Assembly: GCF_900114235.1 (NCBI RefSeq)
Contig: NZ_FOSJ01000025.1
Coordinates: 1 to 33,684, forward strand
DNA from: Marinilactibacillus piezotolerans
Lineage (GTDB): Bacteria > Bacillota > Bacilli > Lactobacillales > Carnobacteriaceae_A
Direction of reading: 5' to 3'
Length of the DNA: 33,684 nucleotides
The translations under genes and the position numbers were made by a program. How positions within the stretch are numbered: the stretch's first letter is position 1; the number at the start of each line of letters is the position of its first letter. Below the pieces are notes generated by a model. The model was not told the origin of the DNA. It was given only the letters and a program-made list of their open reading frames with translations, and ran no database searches. Below are positions 7,093 to 16,308 of the stretch, piece by piece.

Positions 7093-7680
7093 ATGGTTGA
7101 AATAGAAAGTTTAAAAAAATGGATCGAATTATATGGTGAAAAAGTTACAGAAAATAAAGAACACTTAAATCAATTAGACTCTGATATTGGTGATGGTGAC
7201 CATGGAAGCAATCTTACACGTGGTGCTGCTGCAGTAAAAGAGAAAGTTTCTGAATCAGATTATGATAATCTTTCTGACTTCTTCAAAGATGTAGGAATGA
7301 CCTTGGTCAGTAAAGTTGGCGGAGCTTCTGGTCCTCTGTATGGTTCAGCCTTTATTTCAATGGCTAAGCAGGCAAAAGAATCAGATGATTTAGCAGCTTT
7401 GTTAGAAGCTGGATTAGACGGGATTCAAAAACGCGGTAAAGCTGAAGCTGGCGAAAAAACAATGGTAGACGAGTGGATTCCCGTTGTAGCAGCTTTGAAA
7501 GAAAATAAGTTAACAGATGAAGTGATAGAAGATAGCTTACAAAAAACAAAAGATATGAAAGCAACCAAAGGTCGTGCCTCTTATCTAGGTGATCGTTCAA
7601 TTGGTCATATTGATCCCGGCGCTCAATCAAGTGCTTATCTATTCAAAAGTCTACTGGAAGCAGGTGCTGTAAATGGGTAA
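7093..7680 (+). CDS. dhaL: Dihydroxyacetone kinase, ADP-binding subunit DhaL
   Basis: DhaL carries a tightly bound ADP that is recharged by DhaM and then phosphorylates dihydroxyacetone on DhaK. The 195-residue length is typical. The Mg-ADP aspartates are in LDSDIGDGDHGS (28-39), followed by the helical barrel with a KVGGASGPLYGS segment near 75-86 and a GRASYLGDRSIGHIDPGA segment near the end that closes over the nucleotide. It starts 26 bases after dhaK with an AGAAAGGAAA site. Its last eight bases overlap the start of dhaM, so the two are translationally coupled. The reaction uses phosphoenolpyruvate through HPr rather than ATP. Confidence 0.95.
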   Translation: MVEIESLKKWIELYGEKVTENKEHLNQLDSDIGDGDHGSNLTRGAAAVKEKVSESDYDNLSDFFKDVGMTLVSKVGGASGPLYGSAFISMAKQAKESDDLAALLEAGLDGIQKRGKAEAGEKTMVDEWIPVVAALKENKLTDEVIEDSLQKTKDMKATKGRASYLGDRSIGHIDPGAQSSAYLFKSLLEAGAVNG

Positions 7681-8050
7681 AAAAGTTGGAATGTTGGTCG
7701 TTTCTCACGTCAATGATATTGCAAATGGATTATCAACTTTGTTGGATCAAGTTGCACAAGATGTAACCATCAAAGCAATCGGCGGAACAGAGGATGGCGA
7801 AGTTGGAACAGACTATGCACGTATCCAAGAAGCGATGGATTCATTTGAGGAAGACAAAGTTTGGGCATTTTACGATCTTGGCAGTGCCAAGATGAATCTT
7901 GAGATGGCCATGGAATCTTCAGACAAAGAAGTCAGACTGTTTGATACAGCCTTTATCGAAAGTGCGTATACAGCAGCTTCACTTATCCAAGCAGATGTTG
8001 GTGAAGAAGCTATCATAACCCAACTGGATGAACTGAAAATCAAAGAGTAA
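7673..8050 (+). CDS. dhaM: PTS-dependent dihydroxyacetone kinase, phosphotransferase subunit DhaM
   Basis: This is the short, single-domain DhaM of Gram-positive bacteria (125 residues, EIIA-mannose fold). It passes phosphate from HPr to the ADP on DhaL. The phosphorylated histidine is His12 in VVSHVNDIANG. The GGTEDGEVGTDY segment (about 38-49) and AFYDLGSAKMNLEMAM segment (about 64-79) are standard. It lacks the HPr and EI domains fused to E. coli DhaM. It overlaps dhaL by eight bases and is followed 12 bases later by a strong terminator, closing the operon. Confidence 0.94.
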   Translation: MGKKVGMLVVSHVNDIANGLSTLLDQVAQDVTIKAIGGTEDGEVGTDYARIQEAMDSFEEDKVWAFYDLGSAKMNLEMAMESSDKEVRLFDTAFIESAYTAASLIQADVGEEAIITQLDELKIKE

Positions 8051-8062
8051 TTCATTCCATGT

Positions 8063-8097
8063 AAAACAGCCACCCATTAAACTGGGTGGCTGTTTTT
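8063..8097 (+). terminator. Terminator of dhaKLM
   Basis: A perfect 14-base stem (8063-8076 with 8083-8096) has a 6-base loop and a GC-rich core (CAGCCACCCA), followed by seven T. The four A on the left side could also serve the convergent thioesterase gene. Confidence 0.92.
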
Positions 8098-8108
8098 TTA
8101 TAGCTTAC

Positions 8109-8525
8109 TTACTTTTTCATTACTTCATTAAATAAATCATAAATCTCTTTATGGTTTCTTTTTAACGAAATGGGTCTATAGGATTCTTTATCTAAAAAGG
8201 CATGTTTTGTCTGCCCCGTCGTTCTGAGTTCTCCTGTTTCTACATCTCTTATCTCATACTCTATCACCATTTTCACTCCTGTAAACTGGCTAATGCCAGT
8301 AGTGATTTCTACTGTTTCTCCGAACTTCACCATACTGATATATTTTGCAGAAGCTTCCAGAACAGGAACCAGAATGTTTAAAGCTTCCATTTTTTCGTAT
8401 CCGAACTGCATCTCATCCATCATCCATGTTCTAGCTTCTTCAAACCAGCGAATGGAATTGGAATGATGAACGATTCCCATCTGATCTGTTTCATAATACT
8501 GTACTTTATGCTGCCAATTTTTCAA
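8109..8525 (-). CDS. Acyl-CoA thioesterase, 4HBT hotdog fold (YbgC/FadM-like)
   Basis: The protein carries the 4-hydroxybenzoyl-CoA thioesterase signature: YYETDQMGIVHHSNSIRWFEEAR with the catalytic aspartate in ETDQMG, followed by a single hotdog domain. Such enzymes hydrolyse short or medium acyl-CoA or acyl-ACP esters in the cytosol; the substrate is unknown. I place the start at a TTG (8523-8525) because AAGGAGT (8534-8540) lies nine bases before it and a TATACT -10 element (8553-8558) sits just upstream. A longer frame reaching an ATG at 8615 would begin ahead of that -10 and adds an N-terminus unlike the family. The resulting 138 residues is the normal size. It is transcribed toward dhaM and stops 12 bases past its terminator. 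Confidence 0.85.
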   Translation of the reverse strand: MKNWQHKVQYYETDQMGIVHHSNSIRWFEEARTWMMDEMQFGYEKMEALNILVPVLEASAKYISMVKFGETVEITTGISQFTGVKMVIEYEIRDVETGELRTTGQTKHAFLDKESYRPISLKRNHKEIYDLFNEVMKK

Positions 8526-8552
8526 AACTTTCGACTCCTTCAATACTATTCT

Positions 8553-8558
8553 AGTATA
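8553..8558 (-). promoter_or_regulatory. -10 element of the thioesterase gene
   Basis: TATACT on the minus strand, 28 bases before the TTG start and 13 bases before the AAGGAGT site. The -35 is poor. Its place inside the longer alternative reading frame argues for the shorter protein. Confidence 0.5.
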
Positions 8559-8640
8559 GTTTAGCATAAAAGAGTGCTTATTCGTACACTTCATAGCTCT
8601 ACTCAAAAACTTCAATACAATTTAGCTCAGCTTTACTCAC

Positions 8641-9885
8641 TTATTCAACCGTAATCTCTTGAACTCTTCCGAGGGATTCAGACGCTTCTTCTTTTGCAAT
8701 ATATTTAAAGTATATTTTCTCTACTACTAGAGTAATAGCATTGTCACAGGATACATTTGCAGCAGTTCCAAAACTGTCTTGTGTAAGATATAACGTTATC
8801 AGTAAATTCCCTAAAGTACCTGTCGGATCAATTCCTACAATCGTCAAGAACGGTAATGCAGACATAATTGCCCCACCAGGAGCACCAGGAGCAGCAACCA
8901 TCGCAATACCTAATGTGCCAATAAAACTTGCCATCATTCCAAAGTTTACTGGCATATCATATAGATATAGTACTGCATATACGCATGAGATGATCGTTAC
9001 CATGCTACCCAATAAATGGATTGTTGCACAAAGTGGAATCATAAACTCCCGGATTTTTCTTGAAACCCCATTTTTCTGTGCACATTCTATATTAATTGGA
9101 ATTGTCGCAGCAGATGATTGAGTTCCAATTGCTGTAAAATATCCTGGAATCTGGTTTTTGATTAGTTGAATCGGGTTCTTCTTCCGATATAAACCTGCAA
9201 AGGTAAACCATAAAACAATCAATATTAGATGAAGCGCGATAATGATTAAGAAAACTCTCCAGAATACAGATAAAATATCAAACACTTGACCTGTATAACT
9301 CAAGCTGACAAAATTGCCAAATATAAAAAAAGGAAGCAAGGGAATAATTGCAGTATTCAGCACTTTCACAATAATCAGGTTAAATTCATTAAAAACATTG
9401 TATAGGGCATCACTTTTGTGCTTTGCTCTAAGCCAAGAGATACTCATACCCATGATAAAAGAAAAAGCAATTGCGGCTGTCACATCTAACATCGGCTCTA
9501 GAGGGATTTCAAATAACGTTGTTAATTCAGTACTTGCCTCTTGTACATCTGTGTTAATTTGGGAAGTGATAAATAATGGAAAAACCGTTGAAGCAACAAA
9601 ATAGGCTACAATCCCTCCTATAATAGTGGAAGCATAAGAAATAACAGTTGCTGCGCCTAATAATTTCCCAGCCCCTTCCGTCAAGTCAGAAATTCCTTTT
9701 ACAATAAAACCTATGATCATTAAAGGTATGATAAATGATAACAAACTACTGAATAAATTAGAAAACGTCACAGGTATTCTTAATAAAGTTGTGGGGATAA
9801 ATGATAATTGTCCCACAATAACACCTAGTATAATTGCTAGAAGCAGCTTAGGAACTAACCCTAATTTCACTTTCTTTTTTTCCAT
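8641..9885 (-). CDS. Dicarboxylate/amino acid:cation symporter (DAACS family)
   Basis: The 414-residue integral membrane protein has the glutamate transporter homologue layout: several N-terminal helices (starting about 10-30), a serine-rich re-entrant loop (SSAATIPIN, near 260) and a second re-entrant region rich in Gly/Pro/Ala (APGAPGGAIMSALPFL), followed by TQDSFGTAANVSCDNA in the last transmembrane block. Members move glutamate, aspartate, serine or C4-dicarboxylates with Na+ or H+. The substrate cannot be fixed from the sequence; it is not a close match to what I recall of SstT or GltP. I use the ATG at 9885, preceded by GGAGTGAGGA, rather than a TTG 36 bases upstream that lacks a site. 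It appears to be a single-gene unit. Confidence 0.88.
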   Translation of the reverse strand: MEKKKVKLGLVPKLLLAIILGVIVGQLSFIPTTLLRIPVTFSNLFSSLLSFIIPLMIIGFIVKGISDLTEGAGKLLGAATVISYASTIIGGIVAYFVASTVFPLFITSQINTDVQEASTELTTLFEIPLEPMLDVTAAIAFSFIMGMSISWLRAKHKSDALYNVFNEFNLIIVKVLNTAIIPLLPFFIFGNFVSLSYTGQVFDILSVFWRVFLIIIALHLILIVLWFTFAGLYRKKNPIQLIKNQIPGYFTAIGTQSSAATIPINIECAQKNGVSRKIREFMIPLCATIHLLGSMVTIISCVYAVLYLYDMPVNFGMMASFIGTLGIAMVAAPGAPGGAIMSALPFLTIVGIDPTGTLGNLLITLYLTQDSFGTAANVSCDNAITLVVEKIYFKYIAKEEASESLGRVQEITVE

Positions 9886-9994
9886 ATTCCTCACTCCATG
9901 TATTAGATTTTTATAGTTCAAATTATATGCTCACCATTTTATAACACATTATATTCAAATACATTATTTATTTATTATAATTCGATTATTCCTA

Positions 9995-10036
9995 TAAAAA
10001 AGAGCAATGAACCTTAATGAAGACGGTTCATTGCCC
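9995..10036 (-). terminator. Terminator of glpF
   Basis: Minus-strand stem of 12 pairs (10025-10036 with 10002-10013, one G-U), 11-base loop and six T. It lies 24 bases after the glpF stop and ends the glp operon. Confidence 0.88.
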
Positions 10037-10059
10037 TTGATCGGTTTATATTCTTAAGT

Positions 10060-10782
10060 TCAACTGCTAATTAACATAAATAGTAACGATCCCACAATTG
10101 CACCTAAAAATGGACCGACTATCGGAATCCACGCATAACCCCAGTCAGACGTTCCTTTGTTCGCAATCGGCAATATCTGGTGTGCAATACGAGGACCTAA
10201 GTCACGAGCAGGATTGATCGCATATCCAGTTGTTCCACCTAAGGAAATACCAATAGCAACAATCAATAGCCCAACAACTACCGGATTCAGTCCTTCAGTA
10301 AACTCTCCTTGTGTAAAAGCCAGCAGTCCATATACTAATACTGTGGTCGCAATAGTTTCAGAAACTAAATTCCATATACTGTGACGAATAGCTGGTCCCG
10401 TAGAGAATACGGCAAGTATTGCTTCTTGATCATCTGTCGCAGCAAAATGAGGCATATAGTGTAACCATACCAGTGTAGCTCCTACTATACCCCCTGCTAC
10501 TTGTGCAATCATGTAAGGAATTACCGATGCCCATGCAATCTCTCCTGCAATCGCCATTCCTAAAGTCACAGCTGGATTAATGTGAGCAGGAGATAACCAA
10601 CCTACCGCGTAAACAGCCATAGTTACTCCAAGTCCCCAGCCAATCGTAATCAGCAGCCACCCTGTATCAGCAGACTTTGTTTTCTTTAATACATTTGCTG
10701 CTACAACTCCATCTCCTAAAAGTACAAGGATCATTGTTCCAAAAAATTCTCCAATTAATTGTTGCCATAAAGTTGTATCCAA
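10060..10782 (-). CDS. glpF: Glycerol uptake facilitator (aquaglyceroporin)
   Basis: A MIP-family channel of 240 residues with six membrane helices and two half-helices. The two NPA boxes are intact: HINPAV at 68-72 and INPARD at 189-194, and Asp194 after the second box marks the glycerol-conducting type rather than a water channel. It lets glycerol diffuse in for GlpK. The start is TTG at 10782, set by a GAGGGGAAAGG purine block; the N-terminus (TTLWQQLIGEFFGTMILVLLG after the start residue) then matches the family from the first residues, and the next Met (17) is inside helix 1. A 182-base gap separates it from glpD, with no terminator seen, so it probably reads through but may also have its own promoter. 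Confidence 0.95.
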   Translation of the reverse strand: MDTTLWQQLIGEFFGTMILVLLGDGVVAANVLKKTKSADTGWLLITIGWGLGVTMAVYAVGWLSPAHINPAVTLGMAIAGEIAWASVIPYMIAQVAGGIVGATLVWLHYMPHFAATDDQEAILAVFSTGPAIRHSIWNLVSETIATTVLVYGLLAFTQGEFTEGLNPVVVGLLIVAIGISLGGTTGYAINPARDLGPRIAHQILPIANKGTSDWGYAWIPIVGPFLGAIVGSLLFMLISS

Positions 10783-10964
10783 TTACCTTTCCCCTCTCTT
10801 ACTATTTTTTTACTAGTATCCTGATTATTCCTTGCTGTAGAAGTTTCCTCCTATAGATTCATGGTTTAAAGAATTGATTTTAGAATATTATTGTAAGAAT
10901 GCCTAGAATAACAATAAGATAGAAATGGAAGTACCCGTCTTTCCTCTCTAGTCTTATATATATT
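10783..10964. other. glpD-glpF spacer
   Basis: No reading frame of note, no hairpin with a T-run and no clear promoter pair. An AGGAGG-like sequence (10846-10852 region, minus strand) is not followed by a usable start codon with an open frame. The gap may once have held another gene or may carry an unrecognised control element. Confidence 0.3.
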
Positions 10965-12626
10965 CTATTTAAACTGACTTAATGTAGTTTCATCTACTTT
11001 TTTATCGACCTGATCTGACCATTTTTTCTTTTCTTGATCTGTCCAGTTGAAACGTTTGGCAAAATGTTCAACTAACGGTATTTTTAATTTTTCTATACGA
11101 GGTGTGTCAAACAATAAAGTTTCTGTGCGGCGAGCCAGAAAGTCTTCCGGAAGCAATGTCATTTCAAACTCAATGGCATACTCTAATTGTAAGGCATCTT
11201 TTAAAGGCAGCTCACTATCCGTTATTTTATCTTTCAAGCTATAAACTGTTTCTACATTTGTACCATACCAGTTAACCAAGGCTCTAGCTTCATCTTCTTT
11301 AAGTCCGATAGCCATCCCTTTTTCAGTCTGTTCATTAGCATATTCGCTGAATGTCTGGTGCTCAGGAACGTCCCCTCCTGATAAACGGATATCAGCTGTA
11401 TCCACCTGGTCAAAAGATTTATCAAATTGTGCTAGTTCTTCATCAATCATTTTAAATGTATCATTTGCCATTCTTCTGTAATCTGTCAGTTTTCCACCGG
11501 CAACACTAACTAGTCCGCCTTCAGAGACAAACACATCATGACCACGAGAAATTCCTGATGGATCGGAGTTATCCTCGTCTTGGATCAACGGTCTAAGTCC
11601 GGCCCAGCTTGCTTCAATATCATCCAAAGTAATATGTGCATTAGGAAAACGATAATTCGCCGCTTTTAACAGATAATCTATATCGTCTTGAGTAATATTC
11701 GGATCATCATATTCCCCTTCAAAAGGCGTATCTGTTGTCCCAAAATATGTTTTTCCACTTCTAGGAATGAAAAAGATCATTCGATTATCATCCATACCAG
11801 TATCTGTATAGATGGTACGATCAATTGGAATTTTACTATGATCAACTACAAAGTGGACGCCCTTTGTTGGAAATAATTTTTTCTTTGTATTTCCTTTTAA
11901 TTGTTTACGGACAGTATCTGACCACGGACCAGTTGCATTAACAACAACAGAAGCATGAATTTCGAATAATTGCCCTGTCAATGTGTCTTCAGCTTTGACA
12001 CCAATAATTTTATCTTCATCATTATAGATAAAGTCAACAGCTTTTACATAGTTAGTAATCAAAGTGCCTAACTCGTGAGCTTTTTTGATAATTTCAGTTG
12101 TGAGCCTAGAATCATCATTTGTATAGTCAAGATAAAATCCGCCACCCAATAATCCTTCCGTTCTTAAATCAGGTTCTTCTGCTTCTACTTTGTCTTTATC
12201 GATCATATAGTGTGCCCATTCATTATCTACTTTTGCCAGATAATCATATAAATGTAGTACTACTTCTGCTGAAAATTTATTAAATGATGCTCCCGGTTCA
12301 TCATATACAGGCATAAGCATATAACTAGGTTGTACAACATGAGGAACATTTTTCCCGATAACTGCTCGCTCCTGAGCAACATCAGCAACAAGGTCAACAT
12401 CAAACTGTTTTAAATATCTCAATCCTCCGTGAACTAGTTTTGTTGAGCGACTAGAGGTTCCGGCTGCGAAATCCTGCATTTCGATCATACCGGCTTTAAT
12501 ATCTCTGGCACCGGCTTGTAATGCAATTCCTGCTCCGGTAATCCCGCCGCCGATGATCAATAGATCTAGTTTTGTGTTTTTTAATTCATCAATATTCTTT
12601 TTTCGCGTTTGAGCCGAAAAAGTCAT
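10965..12626 (-). CDS. glpD: Glycerol-3-phosphate dehydrogenase/oxidase (FAD)
   Basis: This flavoprotein oxidises glycerol 3-phosphate to dihydroxyacetone phosphate at the membrane. It has an N-terminal FAD-binding GGGITGAG (26-33), GTSSRSTKLVHGGLRYL (56-72), a VNATGPWSD block (near 230), a TTDTPFEG block and a C-terminal FAD contact SVAGGKLTDYRRMA. In lactic acid bacteria the homologue is usually the H2O2-forming oxidase GlpO of about 610 residues with an internal insertion of about 50. This protein has 553 residues, like Bacillus GlpD, and seems to lack the insertion. Whether it passes electrons to oxygen or to a quinone cannot be decided by sequence. It follows glpK by 28 bases and shares its operon. 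It starts at ATG 12626. Confidence 0.93.
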   Translation of the reverse strand: MTFSAQTRKKNIDELKNTKLDLLIIGGGITGAGIALQAGARDIKAGMIEMQDFAAGTSSRSTKLVHGGLRYLKQFDVDLVADVAQERAVIGKNVPHVVQPSYMLMPVYDEPGASFNKFSAEVVLHLYDYLAKVDNEWAHYMIDKDKVEAEEPDLRTEGLLGGGFYLDYTNDDSRLTTEIIKKAHELGTLITNYVKAVDFIYNDEDKIIGVKAEDTLTGQLFEIHASVVVNATGPWSDTVRKQLKGNTKKKLFPTKGVHFVVDHSKIPIDRTIYTDTGMDDNRMIFFIPRSGKTYFGTTDTPFEGEYDDPNITQDDIDYLLKAANYRFPNAHITLDDIEASWAGLRPLIQDEDNSDPSGISRGHDVFVSEGGLVSVAGGKLTDYRRMANDTFKMIDEELAQFDKSFDQVDTADIRLSGGDVPEHQTFSEYANEQTEKGMAIGLKEDEARALVNWYGTNVETVYSLKDKITDSELPLKDALQLEYAIEFEMTLLPEDFLARRTETLLFDTPRIEKLKIPLVEHFAKRFNWTDQEKKKWSDQVDKKVDETTLSQFK

Positions 12627-12654
12627 ACTGCACTCAGCCCTTTCTTTGTATAGG

Positions 12655-14253
<1,599 letters not shown>

Positions 14254-14278
14254 CTAACCATATGTCTTATTCTGCACA

Positions 14279-14294
14279 AGTGAATGTTTTCACT
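14279..14294. promoter_or_regulatory. 16-base inverted repeat before glpK, possible operator or cre
   Basis: AGTGAATGTTTTCACT has perfect 6-base arms around four central bases. It approaches the cre pattern but lacks the central CG, so CcpA binding is uncertain. It lies about 45 bases upstream of the extended -10. A similar GTGAA/TTCAC pair is found at the pta promoter. Confidence 0.4.
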
Positions 14295-14323
14295 AAAATT
14301 TATAATAGTAGTCTTTTTCAAAC

Positions 14324-14370
14324 AAAAAAAGTTCGCCCATATTACCTGATCAAGGTAAAACGGGCGAACC
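14324..14370 (-). terminator. Terminator of pta
   Basis: On the minus strand GTTCGCCC (14362-14369 side) pairs with GGGCGAAC (14331-14338 side), with an inner TTACC/GGTAA hairpin, followed by seven T. It lies about 30 bases after the pta stop and separates it from the glp operon. Confidence 0.85.
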
Positions 14371-14398
14371 GGAAGTTATTTATTTAGTTATAATTATC

Positions 14399-15379
14399 TT
14401 AACCCATAATTGACTGGTTGGCTGTAATAATTGCCGTCTTATATACATCTTCTTCTACACATCCACGTGATAAATCAGACACTGGTTTGTTCAATCCTTG
14501 TAAGATTGGTCCAACTGCCTCAAATCCACCTAAACGCTGTGCCATTTTATAACCGATATTTCCAGATTGCAGCTCTGGGAATACGAATACTGTTGCTTCT
14601 CCGGCAACATTTGAACCAGGTGCTTTTTGTTGTGCTACTGCTGGAACGAAGGCAGAATCAAATTGTAATTCTCCATCAATCTCAAATTCAGGAGCCATTT
14701 CTTGCGCAAGTTTAGTTGCTTTTTGAACCTTTTCAACTTCTGGTGCTTTAGCTGATCCCTTTGAAGAAAAGCTTAACATTGCTACTTTAGGATCAATGTC
14801 AAACATCTTCGCTGTACGAGCACTTTCAACTGCAATCTCTGCAAGAACTTTTTCATCTGGATTCGGATTAATTGCACAGTCAGCAAACAAGTATTTCTCT
14901 TGTTCTCTACCACGTAACATGATAAATGCTCCTGAAGTACGGCTAACCCCTGGACGAGTTTTGATAATTTGCAGTGCTGGACGCACAGTTTCTCCTGTTG
15001 AATGAATTGCTCCTGATACTAGACCATCTGCAAGATCCATATAGACTAGCATTGTTCCAAAATAATTAACATCTCTCAATTGTTCTTGGGCTTGTTCTTG
15101 GGTTGCTTTACCTTTACGGCGTTCAACAAAAGCCGTCACCATTTCATCATACTTATCATAAGTTGCAGGGTCAACAATCTCAATAGTACCTAAATCGAAT
15201 CCGTGATCTTTTGCTGCTTTCGTCACTTCATCTTTATTTCCTAAAAGAATAGGGTTTAAAATCTTTTCCGACTGCAAACGGACTGCTGCTCCTAAAATGC
15301 GTTCATCAGTTGCTTCCGGAAAAACGATTCTCAACTCTTTTCCATGAATCTTCTGTTTTAAACTTTCAAATAATTCCAC
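14399..15379 (-). CDS. pta: Phosphate acetyltransferase
   Basis: Pta interconverts acetyl-CoA and acetyl phosphate, the step before acetate kinase in acetate and ATP formation. The 326-residue length is that of the short Gram-positive form without the regulatory N-terminal domain. Recognisable blocks are RIVFPEATDERIL (17-29), the DGLVSGAIHSTGETVRPALQ segment in the middle, and VFPELQSGNIGYKMAQRLGG near the C-terminus. The start is GTG at 15379 with GGAGG ten bases upstream. It lies 75 bases after ung, the usual order in lactic acid bacteria, but a perfect inverted repeat around an extended -10 in that gap shows it can be transcribed on its own and is probably controlled there. Confidence 0.95.
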   Translation of the reverse strand: MELFESLKQKIHGKELRIVFPEATDERILGAAVRLQSEKILNPILLGNKDEVTKAAKDHGFDLGTIEIVDPATYDKYDEMVTAFVERRKGKATQEQAQEQLRDVNYFGTMLVYMDLADGLVSGAIHSTGETVRPALQIIKTRPGVSRTSGAFIMLRGREQEKYLFADCAINPNPDEKVLAEIAVESARTAKMFDIDPKVAMLSFSSKGSAKAPEVEKVQKATKLAQEMAPEFEIDGELQFDSAFVPAVAQQKAPGSNVAGEATVFVFPELQSGNIGYKMAQRLGGFEAVGPILQGLNKPVSDLSRGCVEEDVYKTAIITANQSIMG

Positions 15380-15405
15380 TGCTTAATTCCCTCCAATGAT
15401 TTGTT

Positions 15406-15437
15406 TTCACTAATATATCATAACACTTATTAGTGAA
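15406..15437. promoter_or_regulatory. Perfect inverted repeat around the pta -10
   Basis: TTCACTAATA (15406-15415) and TATTAGTGAA (15428-15437) are perfect 10-base arms with a 12-base spacer. The spacer holds TGTTATGAT (minus strand, 15417-15425), an extended -10 for pta. A protein bound to these arms would cover the promoter. The regulator is unknown; the arms do not match a cre site. Confidence 0.6.
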
Positions 15438-15454
15438 TTTTCACAGAAAAAGTC

Positions 15455-16144
15455 CTATTCTTTCATTGGATCTACCGGCAGTTTCCAGTCGATTGGTTCT
15501 TGATTACTTTGTCTCAGAAATTCATTCGTTTTTGAAAAGGGTTTAGACCCGAAAAATCCTCTATAAGCTGCCAATGGACTGGGATGAACCGATGTAATGA
15601 CTTTATGCTTAGTTTCATCAATCATTCCTCGTTTTTTTTGTGCTGGTGTTCCCCATAGAATAAATACAACTGGTTTTTCTCTTTCATTTAATGCTCTAAT
15701 AACTTCGTCTGTGAGTAACTCCCATCCTTTATTTTTATGCGAATGTGCTTCTCCAGCTCGTACAGTCAAAATCGTGTTGAGCATTAAAACACCTTGTTGA
15801 GCCCAGCTTTTTAAATAGCCATGCTTGACTGGTGCTACGCCTAAATCATCTTGTAATTCTTTATAAATATTTTTTAAAGAAGGTGGCAATTTAACTTCTG
15901 GTCTAACCGAAAAGGCTAGTCCATGAGCTTGATTAGCACCATGATAAGGATCTTGTCCTAAAATCACTGCTTTAACTTCATTATAAGGCGTCCATTCAAA
16001 CGCTTGCCAGATATTTTCTTTTTTGGGATAAATCGTTTCCGTGTTATATTCTTCTACCAAAAATTCTCTAAGCTGCTTATAGGATTCAGTTTCTTCTATT
16101 TTTTTCAGAATTGGTTTCCAGTCATTTTCCACTGGTATCGGCAT
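15455..16144 (-). CDS. ung: Uracil-DNA glycosylase, family 1
   Basis: Ung removes uracil from DNA as the first step of base excision repair. The 229-residue protein has the family 1 motifs: GQDPYHG (63-69) with catalytic Asp65, the AFSV stretch at 77-80, LNTILTV (122-128) and HPSPLAAYRG (187-196) with His187. Length is normal and the start is ATG at 16144. It precedes pta on the same strand, an arrangement that recurs in Firmicutes although the functions are unrelated. Confidence 0.96.
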   Translation of the reverse strand: MPIPVENDWKPILKKIEETESYKQLREFLVEEYNTETIYPKKENIWQAFEWTPYNEVKAVILGQDPYHGANQAHGLAFSVRPEVKLPPSLKNIYKELQDDLGVAPVKHGYLKSWAQQGVLMLNTILTVRAGEAHSHKNKGWELLTDEVIRALNEREKPVVFILWGTPAQKKRGMIDETKHKVITSVHPSPLAAYRGFFGSKPFSKTNEFLRQSNQEPIDWKLPVDPMKE

Positions 16145-16308
16145 GACAAAACACTCCCTTTATACTTTTTCTCAATCTAATTTGATCTTCTTGTATTGAT
16201 TGTAACAAAATTGTCTCTATCTTTTCTAAGTATACACTGTAAAACAGTTTATTTTTTACACCAATCTGTTAGACTTATAAGTGAATCTAATATTGGAGGA
16301 ATTATACT

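Noticed and set aside
8590-8640. Two similar 14-base units (CATAGCTCTACTCA and CTCAGCTTTACTCA) between the symporter and thioesterase genes
   Set aside because: Imperfect direct repeats with no T-run or promoter context; likely chance.
9713-9916. Plus-strand open frames inside the symporter gene, and similar frames opposite pta, glpD, uvrC and the permeases
   Set aside because: They have no ribosome sites, lie fully opposite strong family members and look like antisense shadows of hydrophobic or low-complexity codons.
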